Part shown: in pieces, positions 27,201 through 34,150 of the stretch
Position numbering within the stretch: the first letter of the stretch is position 1
Layout of the letters: every line of letters begins with the position of its first letter
Assembly (NCBI GenBank): GCA_000405245.1
Contig: ASMQ01000003.1
Span: 1 to 44,200 of the forward strand
DNA from: Candidatus Aenigmarchaeum subterraneum SCGC AAA011-O16
Lineage (GTDB): Archaea > Aenigmatarchaeota > Aenigmatarchaeia > Aenigmatarchaeales > Aenigmatarchaeaceae
Direction: 5' to 3'
DNA: 44,200 nucleotides
Program-made: the position numbers and the translations under genes
Notes under the pieces: model-generated
Seen by the model: the letters and a program-made list of their open reading frames with translations, nothing else
Database searches by the model: none
What the model was told of the DNA's origin: nothing

Positions 27201-27271
27201 GCAGATTCTACGTTAATAGAAAAGAAAATAAATAAAACTACTAATCCTGTTAAAGCTAATAACCTCTTCAT
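21269..27271 (-). CDS. giant repeat-rich glycoprotein anchored in the membrane
   Basis: About 2000 residues. From the ATG at 27271 (GAGGT seven bases upstream; six extra codons are open before it) there is a signal peptide, a carboxypeptidase-regulatory-like domain (HISGTVYDSAGNGVSGATV), further beta domains, and about a dozen Ig-like repeats (roughly residues 340-1530) of the form YGTxSNATGW...LYRNGT...GxYNYT. Two PPQWFNNITNPLSPT-type domains are inserted. Then come two Asn/Ser/Thr pentapeptide-repeat blocks (about 1556-1623 and 1680-1753), a G-rich linker, a CARDB/NEW3-like domain (STPNIIVVQQGQSTAITV), one transmembrane helix and a Pro/Glu-rich cytoplasmic tail. Many Asn-X-Ser/Thr sites suggest heavy glycosylation. 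Likely an S-layer-associated stalk or adhesin. Confidence 0.85.
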   Translation of the reverse strand: MKRLLALTGLVVLFIFFSINVESAPPVCPIYLHISGTVYDSAGNGVSGATVILTPPPASSGMGFNGQKTNTTLSSGSYILNNLTIFPITFPIAKDFYLAATKSGFITQNFSFSVSVQNPSECLTHKYFTYDFSQSKALQQTVKVVVKEYNTNKVVSVGNVIVSGVSKPLNSNGEAFFNVSTSTVSADYRDGTGIYNNYTKTNVNVPQGQQTTVNFVVKKHASLRTILTLNPTQTYVDQTFTASAAITNGDSATAPASSVQASISFSPSGCGAVSSNTQSLNSFNGGESKTATFTVTSKIAVACSVTVAPSGADADPDDINGGAAYASPDTKVENIVAPATLTLTLTSTPSWSVTYPTQTTVQCTANLPATLTLIRNSTTVANPDTKTLGVAQYLYSCSAPPDPSYITPTPVSNVLTVDKANPTNPAQPLLHLALNNVEGDTAIVAGTISNATGWKNFVEGSLILYRNGTQGLNPDIGTLSVGVYNYTLFYAETQNYTSGKITRFLTITPPPDTKPPQWFNNITNPLSPTQYAPGKNYNFNITWKDDVAINTVNFYYNYQGSWNSFNVLTRTGTAQDAVYYTTLSDLPAGTTFYYWQAFDTAGNANVTPQMSYVVEKTQPQVGTPILHLALNRLENDLSILYGTQSNATGWSTVIQDLTFSLYRNGIQVASGSPANNIQTLGVGTYNYVYNTSGGQNYTAGSITRMLTVNPDSTSFILFLNGNAWLAPATLTYGTTSNVLAEINVSSLQSQVVLKRDGGTVPNPESIVLGAGTYVYNGSFAGNQNYTASSIQQVLTISPISSQLTLTITPPSPVISGTQSTATCSVNNNEQIPRLSRNGTQVSNPETTTLPTGEWQYTCSVSATQNYTAASISQIYAVTKQQALIHLALNGQENNLSLIYGAQSNATGWVQTGDAGAVKTLYRNGIQVASGSPASDIRTLDSGVYNYTYVYEGSANYGFASVTRFLTVNRAPANGFVHLALNGTESNQMITYGTTSNATGWKDFTEGSLILYRNGTQVSTGQTPQETILLGAGGYNYTVYFPGSTNYLPSSVTRFLTVNPATLTLNLIALPSWTVTYPTQTTVQCTSSAPATLTLIRNSTTVINPDTQIFGAGQYIYSCSAAPNLNYTVPSPLSNVLTVNRANPVINETNPAQADIHLALNETEGNRVMILDSASNATGWKEFNEGLLQLFRDGSLIAQGQTPSEITALPVGVYNYTLFYPATQNYTSGKVTWFLTVVTALDTASPQWFSNVTNPLSPTTYAPGNSYQFNITWKDNVAVQQVSLDFNGTVYNYPGQITRVGTAQNAVYTITLTDLPAGMYTYSWSAVDTSGNSNQTALMSYVINQAQPNETIIGAPILHLALNGQENDLTITYGTQSNATGWSDVIQDLTFNLYRNGELLNSGSPVSDIETLGAGAYNYLYNTSGGQNYTAGSVAWTLIVNPAALNVNLFLNGTEGNLTFPLNQMITFLVTTNVGGRNPVYLESDLPGFTTQSGSEHLQIQWSTSTAGTFNITGYFLGDQNYTFDSQTWYLTVKCMSHLINSNVDSIYYENNWTDVETGTSTIRCSTVQDSNIVNSTVLDSMILNSNITNSTIINSTISNSNILNSRIVNKVLDNVNLDGVDWDPHFPTGGGDVIAVDGPPFNFNNSWIGNTTVKQQSNITWSYVGYSNVSHSNINHTLVWNSTVNDCNIFESTFNYSLCENSNITNSTVLDSIIINSTIDSSTVINSTVINSTIIRSLILNMTVTDANITDNILYWGCVTYGGATYCDNNLNILTLYGPQVISQPPSDGGGGGGGAGGFIELLLSTPNIIVVQQGQSTAITVTIRNTGYVDLINIRNTLDGIPSNWFTISPVFIQKVDTGAATTFSIVINVPQNAPVRDNHLTVKVASEFSTGEVPLTLRVVASPAQPPANVTPPSNVTVPSGGITGAVIGFISNPLGILVMIIVLISGYIVYLYEYEREKFNKIAGYFKPSEKPEAPKEESPKPEPSESTEGSDKTETI
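22010..22265 (-). repeat. pentapeptide-repeat block 2 in the giant protein
   Basis: Encodes a run of five-residue units such as STVLD, SIIIN, STIDS, STVIN, STVIN, STIIR, following NYSLCENSNITN. Hydrophobic Ile/Val/Leu recurs at every third position of the unit and Asn-Ser-Thr at the junctions, which is what a right-handed pentapeptide beta-helix looks like, but with glycosylation sites on one face. Two cysteines lie near its start. Confidence 0.65.
22420..22600 (-). repeat. pentapeptide-repeat block 1 in the giant protein
   Basis: Encodes consecutive units STVQD, SNIVN, STVLD, SMILN, SNITN, STIIN, STISN, SNILN, SRIVN. The period is exactly five residues and the central position is Ile or Val throughout. 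Most joins create an Asn-Ser-Thr or Asn-Ile-Thr sequon. The block ends in a non-repeat turn (VDWDPHFPTGGG). Confidence 0.7.
24474..24513 (-). repeat. 40-base exact repeat, copy 1
   Basis: Identical to 25251-25290 over 40 bases; the bases on either side differ. It encodes the LYRNGIQVASGSPA part of an Ig-like repeat. The surrounding repeats are only similar at protein level, so this patch looks recently copied between units. Confidence 0.85.
25251..25290 (-). repeat. 40-base exact repeat, copy 2
   Basis: Second copy of the 40-base stretch, 777 bases from the first and in the same orientation and frame. Both copies lie in equivalent positions of two non-adjacent Ig-like units, which favours gene conversion or unequal crossing-over between repeats rather than chance. 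Confidence 0.85.
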
Positions 27272-27311
27272 TCCTACTACCTCTTCCAAAAATAAAAATT
27301 AAATTTATTAC

Positions 27312-28340
27312 TCAGGGTACATGTGATGGTGGAGTTTGACCCCTCGCCTGAGCCTGTTGAGCAAGGCGTTGAGTTCTTCTAATTTGAGCATTTTGCCCGG
27401 AAATTTTTGCCACGTAGTCTCTTGCAGCCTCAGATGCCCCTTGAGCCAAACGACTAATCTCTGGTGGATATGCAGCTGATTGACTTATACTTTCTAATTT
27501 AGCCAATTCCTCCCTTATTTGAGCTTCTCTATCCAAGTGAAGTCTCTTAAGGTCAGCTAGCGGGGCACCTTCTTCAGCCATTCTTTCCAAATCCTCGGAA
27601 GATTGTCTATACTTTCCTTCACGCATAATCATTTCATCTAGTTGTGGTGCTAAAACAACTGTTGTCAAGTTTTCAACACCTGTTCTTAATTGATCAACAT
27701 CAGAACCTTTAGCATGCAATTGACGTCTATAACCTTTAACTTCTTCAAAAACTTCTGGGATTTCCTTTTTCTTCCTTCTTCTGTCTGCAATATATGCTCC
27801 AAGACCTCCTAAACCACCAAAGAGGGCAGGTCCTCCAACAACGTTAGTCAAAAATTTGCCTACATCTATCACAGGTACATCTGTTACAACATTTGTTGTC
27901 ACACAACCAGTCTCATAACAAGTAGTCTGAGTTTCGTGGACAGGAGTTGTGGTTTGAAAACTTCCCCACCTGACTGCCATGTCTGCTAAAGACACAAAAA
28001 GACCAAGAATACCAAGATTACGTGCTGTTCTTGCCCATTGCGACCATTCTGTATCTGGTTTAGCAGCATAAAAGAACTTTTTATAACCGACTTTTCTTTC
28101 TCTTATTTCGTAAACTCCCTCAGAAGCTCTTGCTTCAAGTGGAATTTGATCTTTAGAATCAAAGAAAACTGGACCTGCATCACCAACTAAACCAAAATAC
28201 TTTCCATTACTTGCCCTATCTTCACTTTTCAAATAGACGACTTCAACAAAAGGATGACTCCTCTTTCCTTCTAGCTTATCTTTTACATGCTGTGGAAGGT
28301 CGTTATATTCTTTTTGGGTTAGTATCAAACTTTCAACCAT
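27312..28340 (-). CDS. two-helix membrane protein with long cytoplasmic domains, unknown
   Basis: A 342-residue protein without recognised family. An N-terminal domain of about 100 residues (no signal peptide) is followed by a first hydrophobic helix (about 106-122), a 40-residue loop with two cysteines (TTCYETGCVTTNV) that should lie outside, and a Gly-rich second helix (about 165-184, GGPALFGGLGGLGAYIA) that ends in RRRKKK. The remaining 155 residues are helical and Gln/Ala-rich, ending PPSHVP. The loop cysteines may form a disulphide. GGTGA lies four bases before the ATG and a TATA-like box at 28384-28393. It follows a coiled-coil gene and a KaiC-like ATPase gene on the same strand. Confidence 0.7.
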   Translation of the reverse strand: MVESLILTQKEYNDLPQHVKDKLEGKRSHPFVEVVYLKSEDRASNGKYFGLVGDAGPVFFDSKDQIPLEARASEGVYEIRERKVGYKKFFYAAKPDTEWSQWARTARNLGILGLFVSLADMAVRWGSFQTTTPVHETQTTCYETGCVTTNVVTDVPVIDVGKFLTNVVGGPALFGGLGGLGAYIADRRRKKKEIPEVFEEVKGYRRQLHAKGSDVDQLRTGVENLTTVVLAPQLDEMIMREGKYRQSSEDLERMAEEGAPLADLKRLHLDREAQIREELAKLESISQSAAYPPEISRLAQGASEAARDYVAKISGQNAQIRRTQRLAQQAQARGQTPPSHVP

Positions 28341-28383
28341 AGATTCACCTTTCAGTAGTTATAAATTATACGGCACCGAAAAG

Positions 28384-28393
28384 TATTTAAATA
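28384..28393. promoter_or_regulatory. palindromic TATA-like element between two module genes
   Basis: TATTTAAATA lies about 48 bases upstream of the membrane-protein ATG (28340, minus), giving a predicted leader of about 22 bases containing its GGTGA site. On the plus strand the same element is preceded by ACCGAAAAG, which resembles the CCGAAAG before the TATA box near 34904, so it could also start antisense RNA into the coiled-coil gene. Confidence 0.35.
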
Positions 28394-28399
28394 GATAGG

Positions 28400-29005
28400 T
28401 TAATCGAGAGAACTTAAGTCATAATCGACGCCACTGCTTTCCTTAAGTATTCTTGCTATATTTCTTGCTTCTGCTTTTGCTTCTTCTGTGGCTCTTTCTT
28501 TTGTCCTAATTTCAGCAATTGAACGTGATTTTTCTTTAACCCACTCACTCTGTGCATCGCTATACTCGTTAGCTACTTTTCTCCATTTTCCCTCATATTG
28601 TACTGCTGTTTCGTGAGCTTCTGTTAATTCTGTTCTTAATTGAAAGATCTCTTCATTTCTTCTTCTTACAGTCTCTTGTAATTCGCTTACTAAGGCTTCA
28701 TCTCCACGAACAGGTTTTTTAATTTCTATTTTTGGATATCCAGGTAATTTTAAATTTTGATAAACTTTCTGGGCATCTGCAGCGATTGTTTCCCACACAA
28801 CTTGAGGATCTTCCCCTTGAGAAAGAACTACTCTTCTATATTCTGGAGCTTCGGCAAGTTTTGCATGAATTACATCTAAAGCTTTTGCAACTTCCTCGGG
28901 GTCGCTTGAATAAAAAGTAGCTAAAGGAAGGGCCGCTGTAGCTGTGATGTACTTTCCACGTCTTTTTAAAAATTCATCAATTTCTACATCAGATTTGCTT
29001 GCCAT
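28400..29005 (-). CDS. coiled-coil protein, middle gene of ATPase module
   Basis: About 201 residues, soluble and unrecognised. The N-terminal half (about 1-100) is compact and helical (DEFLKRRGKYITATAALPLA); the C-terminal half (about 105-195) is a charged heptad-like coiled coil (EALVSELQETVRRRNEEIF). The frame opens at 29032, inside the ATPase gene, but the ATG at 29005 (MASKSDVEIDEF) lies 13 bases after the ATPase stop with GTGAT close upstream, so it is the better start. Position between an ATPase and a membrane protein suggests a linker or adaptor. This is inference from context. Confidence 0.68.
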   Translation of the reverse strand: MASKSDVEIDEFLKRRGKYITATAALPLATFYSSDPEEVAKALDVIHAKLAEAPEYRRVVLSQGEDPQVVWETIAADAQKVYQNLKLPGYPKIEIKKPVRGDEALVSELQETVRRRNEEIFQLRTELTEAHETAVQYEGKWRKVANEYSDAQSEWVKEKSRSIAEIRTKERATEEAKAEARNIARILKESSGVDYDLSSLD

Positions 29006-29018
29006 AAAATCACAAATC

Positions 29019-29882
29019 TTAACGTCCCGCAAGAACCTCTTCTATTTTACGTCTAATAAATTCATCCATACTCATTTCTCCTTTGCTTTCAGAGGTAGGA
29101 GCTACTTTCATTGTATCGTCTACTAACTCATAAAGAAACATACCTGAGTGTTGATTGATTCCTCTTCCTTTTCGTACCTTCTGATATCTCTGAAATCCTG
29201 GTTTAAACAATGTTATCCACATATCAGGAACATAGCCGATTGGTCTAGCTGTTTCAGCTATGAATACTGTATGATCAAAGTGCGATTTCCCTGGACCTTC
29301 TGCCAGACCAAACACTTTTATATACCAATCATCTTCTGTGAGTTCTTTCCCCTGGTCTTTCAATCTTTTAGCTTCTAACCTTCTTAGAACATCTATGTGA
29401 TCAATAACCATCATTCCTTCTTTTCCTTTGTACTCTTCGTTTATCGAATCTACAATCAGTTGAATATAATTATTTTTTGCTAATTCTTCTTCTGAAAGTG
29501 CATCAAGACTTAGTTCTTCTGCTAAATCACGAAATTCAAATCTTTCTTTTACAGCATCCCATTTTTGGTGAACTCCATGAGGCAAAGTATTAACAATGCT
29601 TTCTGTTTTTTGAAGTACTGGGAAATATGCACCCTTTTTTTGGGGATTTTTAGCCAAATAACACGCCATTACATAGACTGCCCATGTAGTCTTCCCGGCA
29701 CCCGGATCTCCATCTAAAATAACAGATTGAGGTTCGGTTGTGTAGTCTCCAGTCATAATCGTTGCGTTGCCACTACCAACTTGTTCTGGAGTTCCGTACA
29801 TTGCACCTTCAAATGCACCGTGAAATAAATCTAGCTGGGGACCTCTCTTTTCTGTTCGACGAACTCTTATAGGTTCTTCCAT
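29019..29882 (-). CDS. KaiC/RAD55-like P-loop ATPase of unknown role
   Basis: A 287-residue P-loop ATPase. Walker A is LDGDPGAGKTTWAVYV (Gly58-Thr65) and Walker B is GMMVIDHID (Asp161). The C-terminal part, FQRYQKVRKGRGINQHSGMF, resembles the basic K-x-R-G-x-x-H strand of KaiC-like proteins, so it is placed in the RecA/KaiC group, though it is clearly different from the KaiC-like gene at 17100. About 50 N-terminal residues precede the core. The C-terminus is a short helix rich in Arg and Glu. A TATA-like TTTAAATAA lies 35 bases upstream. It is first in a three-gene set with a coiled-coil protein and a membrane protein. Confidence 0.72.
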   Translation of the reverse strand: MEEPIRVRRTEKRGPQLDLFHGAFEGAMYGTPEQVGSGNATIMTGDYTTEPQSVILDGDPGAGKTTWAVYVMACYLAKNPQKKGAYFPVLQKTESIVNTLPHGVHQKWDAVKERFEFRDLAEELSLDALSEEELAKNNYIQLIVDSINEEYKGKEGMMVIDHIDVLRRLEAKRLKDQGKELTEDDWYIKVFGLAEGPGKSHFDHTVFIAETARPIGYVPDMWITLFKPGFQRYQKVRKGRGINQHSGMFLYELVDDTMKVAPTSESKGEMSMDEFIRRKIEEVLAGR

Positions 29883-29945
29883 AAAAATCTATTGATTATT
29901 AGATAGTGGTAATTATTTAAAGCTTTCTGAAACCGAAATTCAAAC

Positions 29946-29954
29946 TTTTAAATA
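29946..29954 (+). promoter_or_regulatory. TATA box for the four-helix membrane protein
   Basis: TTTTAAATA is centred 24 bases before the ATG at 29974, predicting a leaderless transcript. It is preceded by AACCGAAATTCAAAC, a possible TFB recognition element. Confidence 0.5.
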
Positions 29955-29973
29955 GGGGATTGAATATACTTGT

Positions 29974-30330
29974 ATGCCTAAAAACAAGCGAGGTTTTCAA
30001 TGGAGTATAGGACTGGTCTGGTTCTTTGCAATTTTTCTCGTGTCAGCCATAGCTACAGTCTATCCGACAGCTATAGAATCAACAACGCTCTGGTTAATAC
30101 TAGGAATTGCAGGAGCTGTAGTAGCAATAGTAGACATTCGAAGGAGAGATGAAGAAAGATTCGTGCATGGATTGATAGGATTTCTGCTTGTTGTCATTCT
30201 TATACTGAGCCTTCGTATCAACGCAGAAATAAGTACTTTCCTTTTGAATCTCGCTGTAGGTTTCGGAGTCGCTGGATTGGTTGTCTCCTTAGGATTGATA
30301 TTCAAAGTCGTCTTACAGAAAGCCGATTAG
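29974..30330 (+). CDS. four-helix membrane protein, unknown
   Basis: A 118-residue integral membrane protein with four hydrophobic helices (about 12-32, 37-54, 64-82 and 88-113) and almost no soluble part. A charged loop RRRDEERF sits between helices 2 and 3. No family is recognised. It is transcribed divergently from the ATPase module and its last 18 bases overlap the convergent S2P gene. The TATA spacing suggests a leaderless mRNA. Confidence 0.65.
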   Translation: MPKNKRGFQWSIGLVWFFAIFLVSAIATVYPTAIESTTLWLILGIAGAVVAIVDIRRRDEERFVHGLIGFLLVVILILSLRINAEISTFLLNLAVGFGVAGLVVSLGLIFKVVLQKAD

Positions 30331-30894
30331 AATAAATCCAGCAAAGGCTGCAGCAGTTGCAGTAATCCAGACTGTTTTATTCCAGGCAATAATCTTTGAG
30401 CCGTCCAAAGGAGCTACCGGAAATAGATTGAAAAACCCTAGGAAAAAAGATATTCCTGCTGTTCGAAGCAAAATGTTTGAAGGATAAGAGAAATTTAGAA
30501 GGACAAAAGCGATTCCAATTGCTATATTGACTAAAGGTCCTGCCAAAGAAATTTTCCCATACTGCTTTTGTGATAGCTTTGCCACAGTAAATGCGAAGCC
30601 TCTTCTTGCAACAGGATTTATGAAAACTGCTCCGGGCGCAGCAAAAACCAGTGCCCCTCCAGAGACTAATGCTGTCAGAATGCCCAGCATCAGACCAAAA
30701 AACCATATTTTGTACTCAGCTTCGAACCCATACTTTTGAGCTAGGTATTTGTGGGAAAGTTCGTGCAAAACAAAAACCACAACAATAATGAAAAGAGTTT
30801 CTAGAAAGAGGCCTGGCTGGAATCTGCTGAATATTATGGCGAGAACAACAATCGATACTATAAGGTCTTGGATCTCTGTTCTGGAGAAACGCAT
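30313..30894 (-). CDS. site-2 protease-family zinc metalloprotease (M50)
   Basis: Cuts membrane proteins within the bilayer using zinc. The zinc motif is HELSH (44-48) within FVLHELSHKYLAQKYG, and the third ligand region is FNLFPVAPLDGSKI near residue 160, both typical of M50. Five to six hydrophobic helices fill the 193 residues; there is no PDZ or CBS domain, as in minimal archaeal members. The ATG lies 24.5 bases from the centre of a TATA element that may also serve the divergent surface-protein gene. Its 3' end overlaps the neighbouring membrane protein gene. Confidence 0.92.
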   Translation of the reverse strand: MRFSRTEIQDLIVSIVVLAIIFSRFQPGLFLETLFIIVVVFVLHELSHKYLAQKYGFEAEYKIWFFGLMLGILTALVSGGALVFAAPGAVFINPVARRGFAFTVAKLSQKQYGKISLAGPLVNIAIGIAFVLLNFSYPSNILLRTAGISFFLGFFNLFPVAPLDGSKIIAWNKTVWITATAAAFAGFILIGFL

Positions 30895-30914
30895 ATTTAA
30901 TTTTCTACTGGCAA

Positions 30915-30924
30915 CTTATAAATA
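30915..30924. promoter_or_regulatory. TATA element probably shared by divergent S2P and surface gene
   Basis: CTTATAAATA contains the palindrome TTATAA centred at 30918.5. It is 24.5 bases from the S2P ATG (30894, minus) and 26.5 from a TTG (30945, plus) that opens the divergent frame; the plus-strand ATG at 30954 would have a leader of about nine bases. The arrangement mirrors the one at 5409-5416. Confidence 0.5.
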
Positions 30925-30953
30925 ATTATCACATCTATTATTAATTGGTTTTA

Positions 30954-32258
30954 ATGAGGAAAGGGGCAACAATATCTCTAGCTTTGATCGCAGTAATCTT
31001 GGTTTCTATAATCGGAGCATTGACTTATCTTTCGGTAACCGGATTTTTTGTGGCTTCAAATGAGGAAACAAAATTAAAACTCCTCAATTTAGACCTCAAT
31101 GAAAATTTAAATTACACTTTTGATGTCGGAGTTGACAATCTACTCTATTTGAAGAGTCTACAGCTCTCCGGAGTCCTGACAGGAGACGGAACAGTGAATG
31201 TCTATTTGGTTGATGGAGATAATAAATTTCTAATTGCGGACAGAGATGCTATAGAATCTTCAGGAAATAAGAAAGAGAACAATTCTACACAATCAGAAAC
31301 AACCGTAAGTGAAAATGGAACTGAAAAAGAAAAACCGGAGAAAGTTAAAGACTCTGAAATAACATTTGACAATGTCTGTGTAGAGACTTGCAATTTAACG
31401 GAGGAATTTAATCAGACTTCTTATACAATTGAATTTGAGATATCTGGAGTAATTCTAAAAGCAGAAAGGTTGAGATACACGGTTGTCAGACGTATTCCTG
31501 GGGGACCTCCGGTTAATATAACACCCACACCAGAGACGGAAGTTCCAAATATAACTGCTCCGAAGAATGCCACTCCAAACATTACTGGAATGACACCTGA
31601 ACAGCCAAACGCAACTGCTCCAGCTGGCAAAAGTCTATTATTTAATCCGTCGTTTGAGGACAGTAGACCTGAAAACGCGAACATTCCTAGAGATTGGTTC
31701 TATGCTAGGTTCGTATCCTATTGGGTTCAAGATGATGATCTAGTCCCTTGGGATTCCGCAAAATACAGATTGGATAGCCAAAGTTATGATGGCGGGAAAT
31801 CCATTCTACTCGATGCGATAAAAAATTCTTGTTGCAGAGATGAGGATGCTGCAGGCACGATAAATTCCAGAAGAATCAAAATAGATTCTAGAAAAAATTA
31901 TATTTTAGAATTTTACTTTAAAACAGAGGTTCCTAATCCTTGCAACTACTCTCAAAGAAACAACATTTGCGTCTGGGATGATGTTTATTATTTTGAAGTG
32001 CGCTTTAACGATGCTTCCAATGCAAATATTGGCGACGTATACTTCGGTTTCAGACAAGATACAAATAATCTGGAGTCTAGAAACTCTGACGCGGAGATTT
32101 TAGAATTTTCTGATGCTGGAAATGGTTGGAAGAAGGTTAAAATCAGAATAGGTTCTCTTCCAGAATCTGTAGACAATCTAAGGGTTGAAATGGGAGAAAC
32201 CTTGACACCTCAATCCGTCAAGGTTTGGATTGATAATATAAGATTTGTTCCAGAGTGA
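30954..32258 (+). CDS. anchored surface protein with jelly-roll carbohydrate-binding-like domain
   Basis: About 434 residues. An N-terminal hydrophobic anchor (about 5-30, ISLALIAVILVSIIGALTYL) is followed by a small beta domain, a Ser/Thr/Glu-rich stretch, and a Thr/Pro/Asn linker (NITPTPETEVPNITAPKNAT). The C-terminal 210 residues look like a CBM4/9-type jelly roll: LLFNPSFEDS at its start, a cysteine pair NSCCRDED, and VKVWIDNIRFVPE at the end, a typical closing strand. Such domains usually bind sugars. The frame may begin at TTG 30945, which the TATA spacing would allow as a leaderless start. It precedes the next surface gene by four bases. Confidence 0.72.
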   Translation: MRKGATISLALIAVILVSIIGALTYLSVTGFFVASNEETKLKLLNLDLNENLNYTFDVGVDNLLYLKSLQLSGVLTGDGTVNVYLVDGDNKFLIADRDAIESSGNKKENNSTQSETTVSENGTEKEKPEKVKDSEITFDNVCVETCNLTEEFNQTSYTIEFEISGVILKAERLRYTVVRRIPGGPPVNITPTPETEVPNITAPKNATPNITGMTPEQPNATAPAGKSLLFNPSFEDSRPENANIPRDWFYARFVSYWVQDDDLVPWDSAKYRLDSQSYDGGKSILLDAIKNSCCRDEDAAGTINSRRIKIDSRKNYILEFYFKTEVPNPCNYSQRNNICVWDDVYYFEVRFNDASNANIGDVYFGFRQDTNNLESRNSDAEILEFSDAGNGWKKVKIRIGSLPESVDNLRVEMGETLTPQSVKVWIDNIRFVPE

Positions 32259-32262
32259 TCAT

Positions 32263-34146
32263 ATGAAGACAATAAAATTTCTTTATTTGGCTTTGATTGT
32301 TCTTGTGACTCAAATGACTATTTCTCAGGGGGTTGAAGCGGTCTTTGTTACAGAATTCTGGACTCCGACCTCATGTAAAACAAGCGCTGGCGTATGCACG
32401 CCCTCTAATGTGCAGGAGGATGATAACACGTTTGAAACTTTTAGCATAAAACCTTCTGGTTACATAAACGGAACAGCATGGAATGCATCAGTTCCGAACC
32501 ACTTGGATAGGGTGCACATAAATAACATTTCTGTCAATGTGCGTTGGAAAGATCAAACAGTAGGCAGGGGTGGTGAAAATCAAGTAATGAGATACTGGAA
32601 TTCTTCTCACTGGATAACCTGTGCAGGTCCTTTCGGCGAGACAACAACTGAGCAGGATACATGGTGTGTAAATGTAGAAGTCAATTTTACCAATATTACC
32701 TCCATAAATGCAATTAAACTAATGTTTTATGGAGAAGATTCAGTAGGCTCAGTACAATCTCTTAATATAGATCTCTTAAAAGTTTATATAAATTATACCG
32801 ACCGTGCTCCCCAATGGCGAAACAATGCAACAAACGCTACCGGACATACAATAGATGCCGGAAAGGCAATAACACTTGGAGCTCAAGTCAGGAACGAAGT
32901 GAATATGAGCATGGCTTGGCTATCGACAAACGAGAGCGGATCTTTCCAGAATTTCACAAGCAGTTCAATATTCATAGTAAATTATACAGACTCCACAAAC
33001 AACAAAGCACATTATGGGCAGGAAAGCACAAGACCATCCACTGGAGCAGGAACTGAATTTACAGCCGATGAATACACACAAGTATCAAGCTCTAATGACG
33101 CGAGGATGGTCGCGAATGCGACTACAGCTGGAAATTATCCTTTTCAAAACTTTGTCTTCAAAGTGGGTTTGCCTCAAAACATCTCTAATATAACTGTCTC
33201 ATGGGAAGGTTCTGGGCAGAACACTACACATGTTGAATTTGTTTTATTTCTTTTCAATTATACAGCAGGATCTTATTCGAGGGCAGACTCTTTAACACAG
33301 ACAACTGTCACACCAAGAGAAGACATAAGAAACATAACTATAGGGGCGGAACATCTCTACAATTTCGTGAATTCTACTGGACATTTGAATTTAAGAGTCT
33401 ACGGAGCTTTATCTCCGGGCGCAGCAATACCAAGCAATGTTTCTACGGATTATGTCGAAGCAAAAGTGAGACTAGGAACATACGGCTCTCCTAAAATATT
33501 TTCTGCGCCTAATGGTGGATTCTACTGGGCAAACTTCACTTGGATGAACGAGGCTTATACACAAGCAAACGTAAGTTGGTTTGTCTGGATGAACGATTCC
33601 AGAAAACAGGAAAATGTTACAGATCTGAGTTGGTTTCATATTGTTCCTGCGGTTGCAGCCTCGAGAGCATTCCTTTTGATGATGCCTGCACCCTATGCTG
33701 GGGCAAACTACAATTTTACAATAACTGCTTTAACAGAACCATCGGCAAACTCAACAAGCTGGGTAAGCTTCAATTTCACCCTACCTCTGCCGAACACATT
33801 GGTACAACCTTGCACGTTAGGCAATTGTCCCACAGACCAGCAGGATGCGCACAGGAAACCGATATTTCTAATAGATAATATAGGAACTGTAAGCGTAGAC
33901 ATTCATTTGAGGCTTAACGAAACTTTGCCTAGAGGAATTTATGTAATGGCCAATGCAACCTGCACCGGATGCTCATCTGCTACAGCAGCTCCAACAAATT
34001 TAACAGATTTAAATGTCACAATCGTCAGAGGTCTGCCTACTGGCGCAGGCTTGGCAAACATAAGCCTGTGGGCGAATGCGACTGTAAATGCTCAACTGGG
34101 GGAGACAACAAGCAACCTCATACTGAACACTTCTACTGCAGCGTGA
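32263..34146 (+). CDS. secreted Asn-rich surface protein, cassette member A1
   Basis: About 627 residues with a signal peptide (KFLYLALIVLVTQMTISQG) cut near VEA/VF, and no second membrane helix, so it should be released or held in the S-layer. It is rich in Asn-X-Ser/Thr sites (NATNATG, NMSMAWLSTNESG, NISLWANAT). The frame opens earlier, at 32245, but the ATG at 32263 just after the preceding stop gives the signal peptide. Its last 140 residues are homologous to the whole of the protein at 34944: shared FNFT-PLP, LRLNETLP / IWLNETLP, and NISLWANAT / NLTLWANAT. It is followed by cassette member B1, four bases downstream. Confidence 0.72.
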   Translation: MKTIKFLYLALIVLVTQMTISQGVEAVFVTEFWTPTSCKTSAGVCTPSNVQEDDNTFETFSIKPSGYINGTAWNASVPNHLDRVHINNISVNVRWKDQTVGRGGENQVMRYWNSSHWITCAGPFGETTTEQDTWCVNVEVNFTNITSINAIKLMFYGEDSVGSVQSLNIDLLKVYINYTDRAPQWRNNATNATGHTIDAGKAITLGAQVRNEVNMSMAWLSTNESGSFQNFTSSSIFIVNYTDSTNNKAHYGQESTRPSTGAGTEFTADEYTQVSSSNDARMVANATTAGNYPFQNFVFKVGLPQNISNITVSWEGSGQNTTHVEFVLFLFNYTAGSYSRADSLTQTTVTPREDIRNITIGAEHLYNFVNSTGHLNLRVYGALSPGAAIPSNVSTDYVEAKVRLGTYGSPKIFSAPNGGFYWANFTWMNEAYTQANVSWFVWMNDSRKQENVTDLSWFHIVPAVAASRAFLLMMPAPYAGANYNFTITALTEPSANSTSWVSFNFTLPLPNTLVQPCTLGNCPTDQQDAHRKPIFLIDNIGTVSVDIHLRLNETLPRGIYVMANATCTGCSSATAAPTNLTDLNVTIVRGLPTGAGLANISLWANATVNAQLGETTSNLILNTSTAA

Positions 34147-34150
34147 TTCA

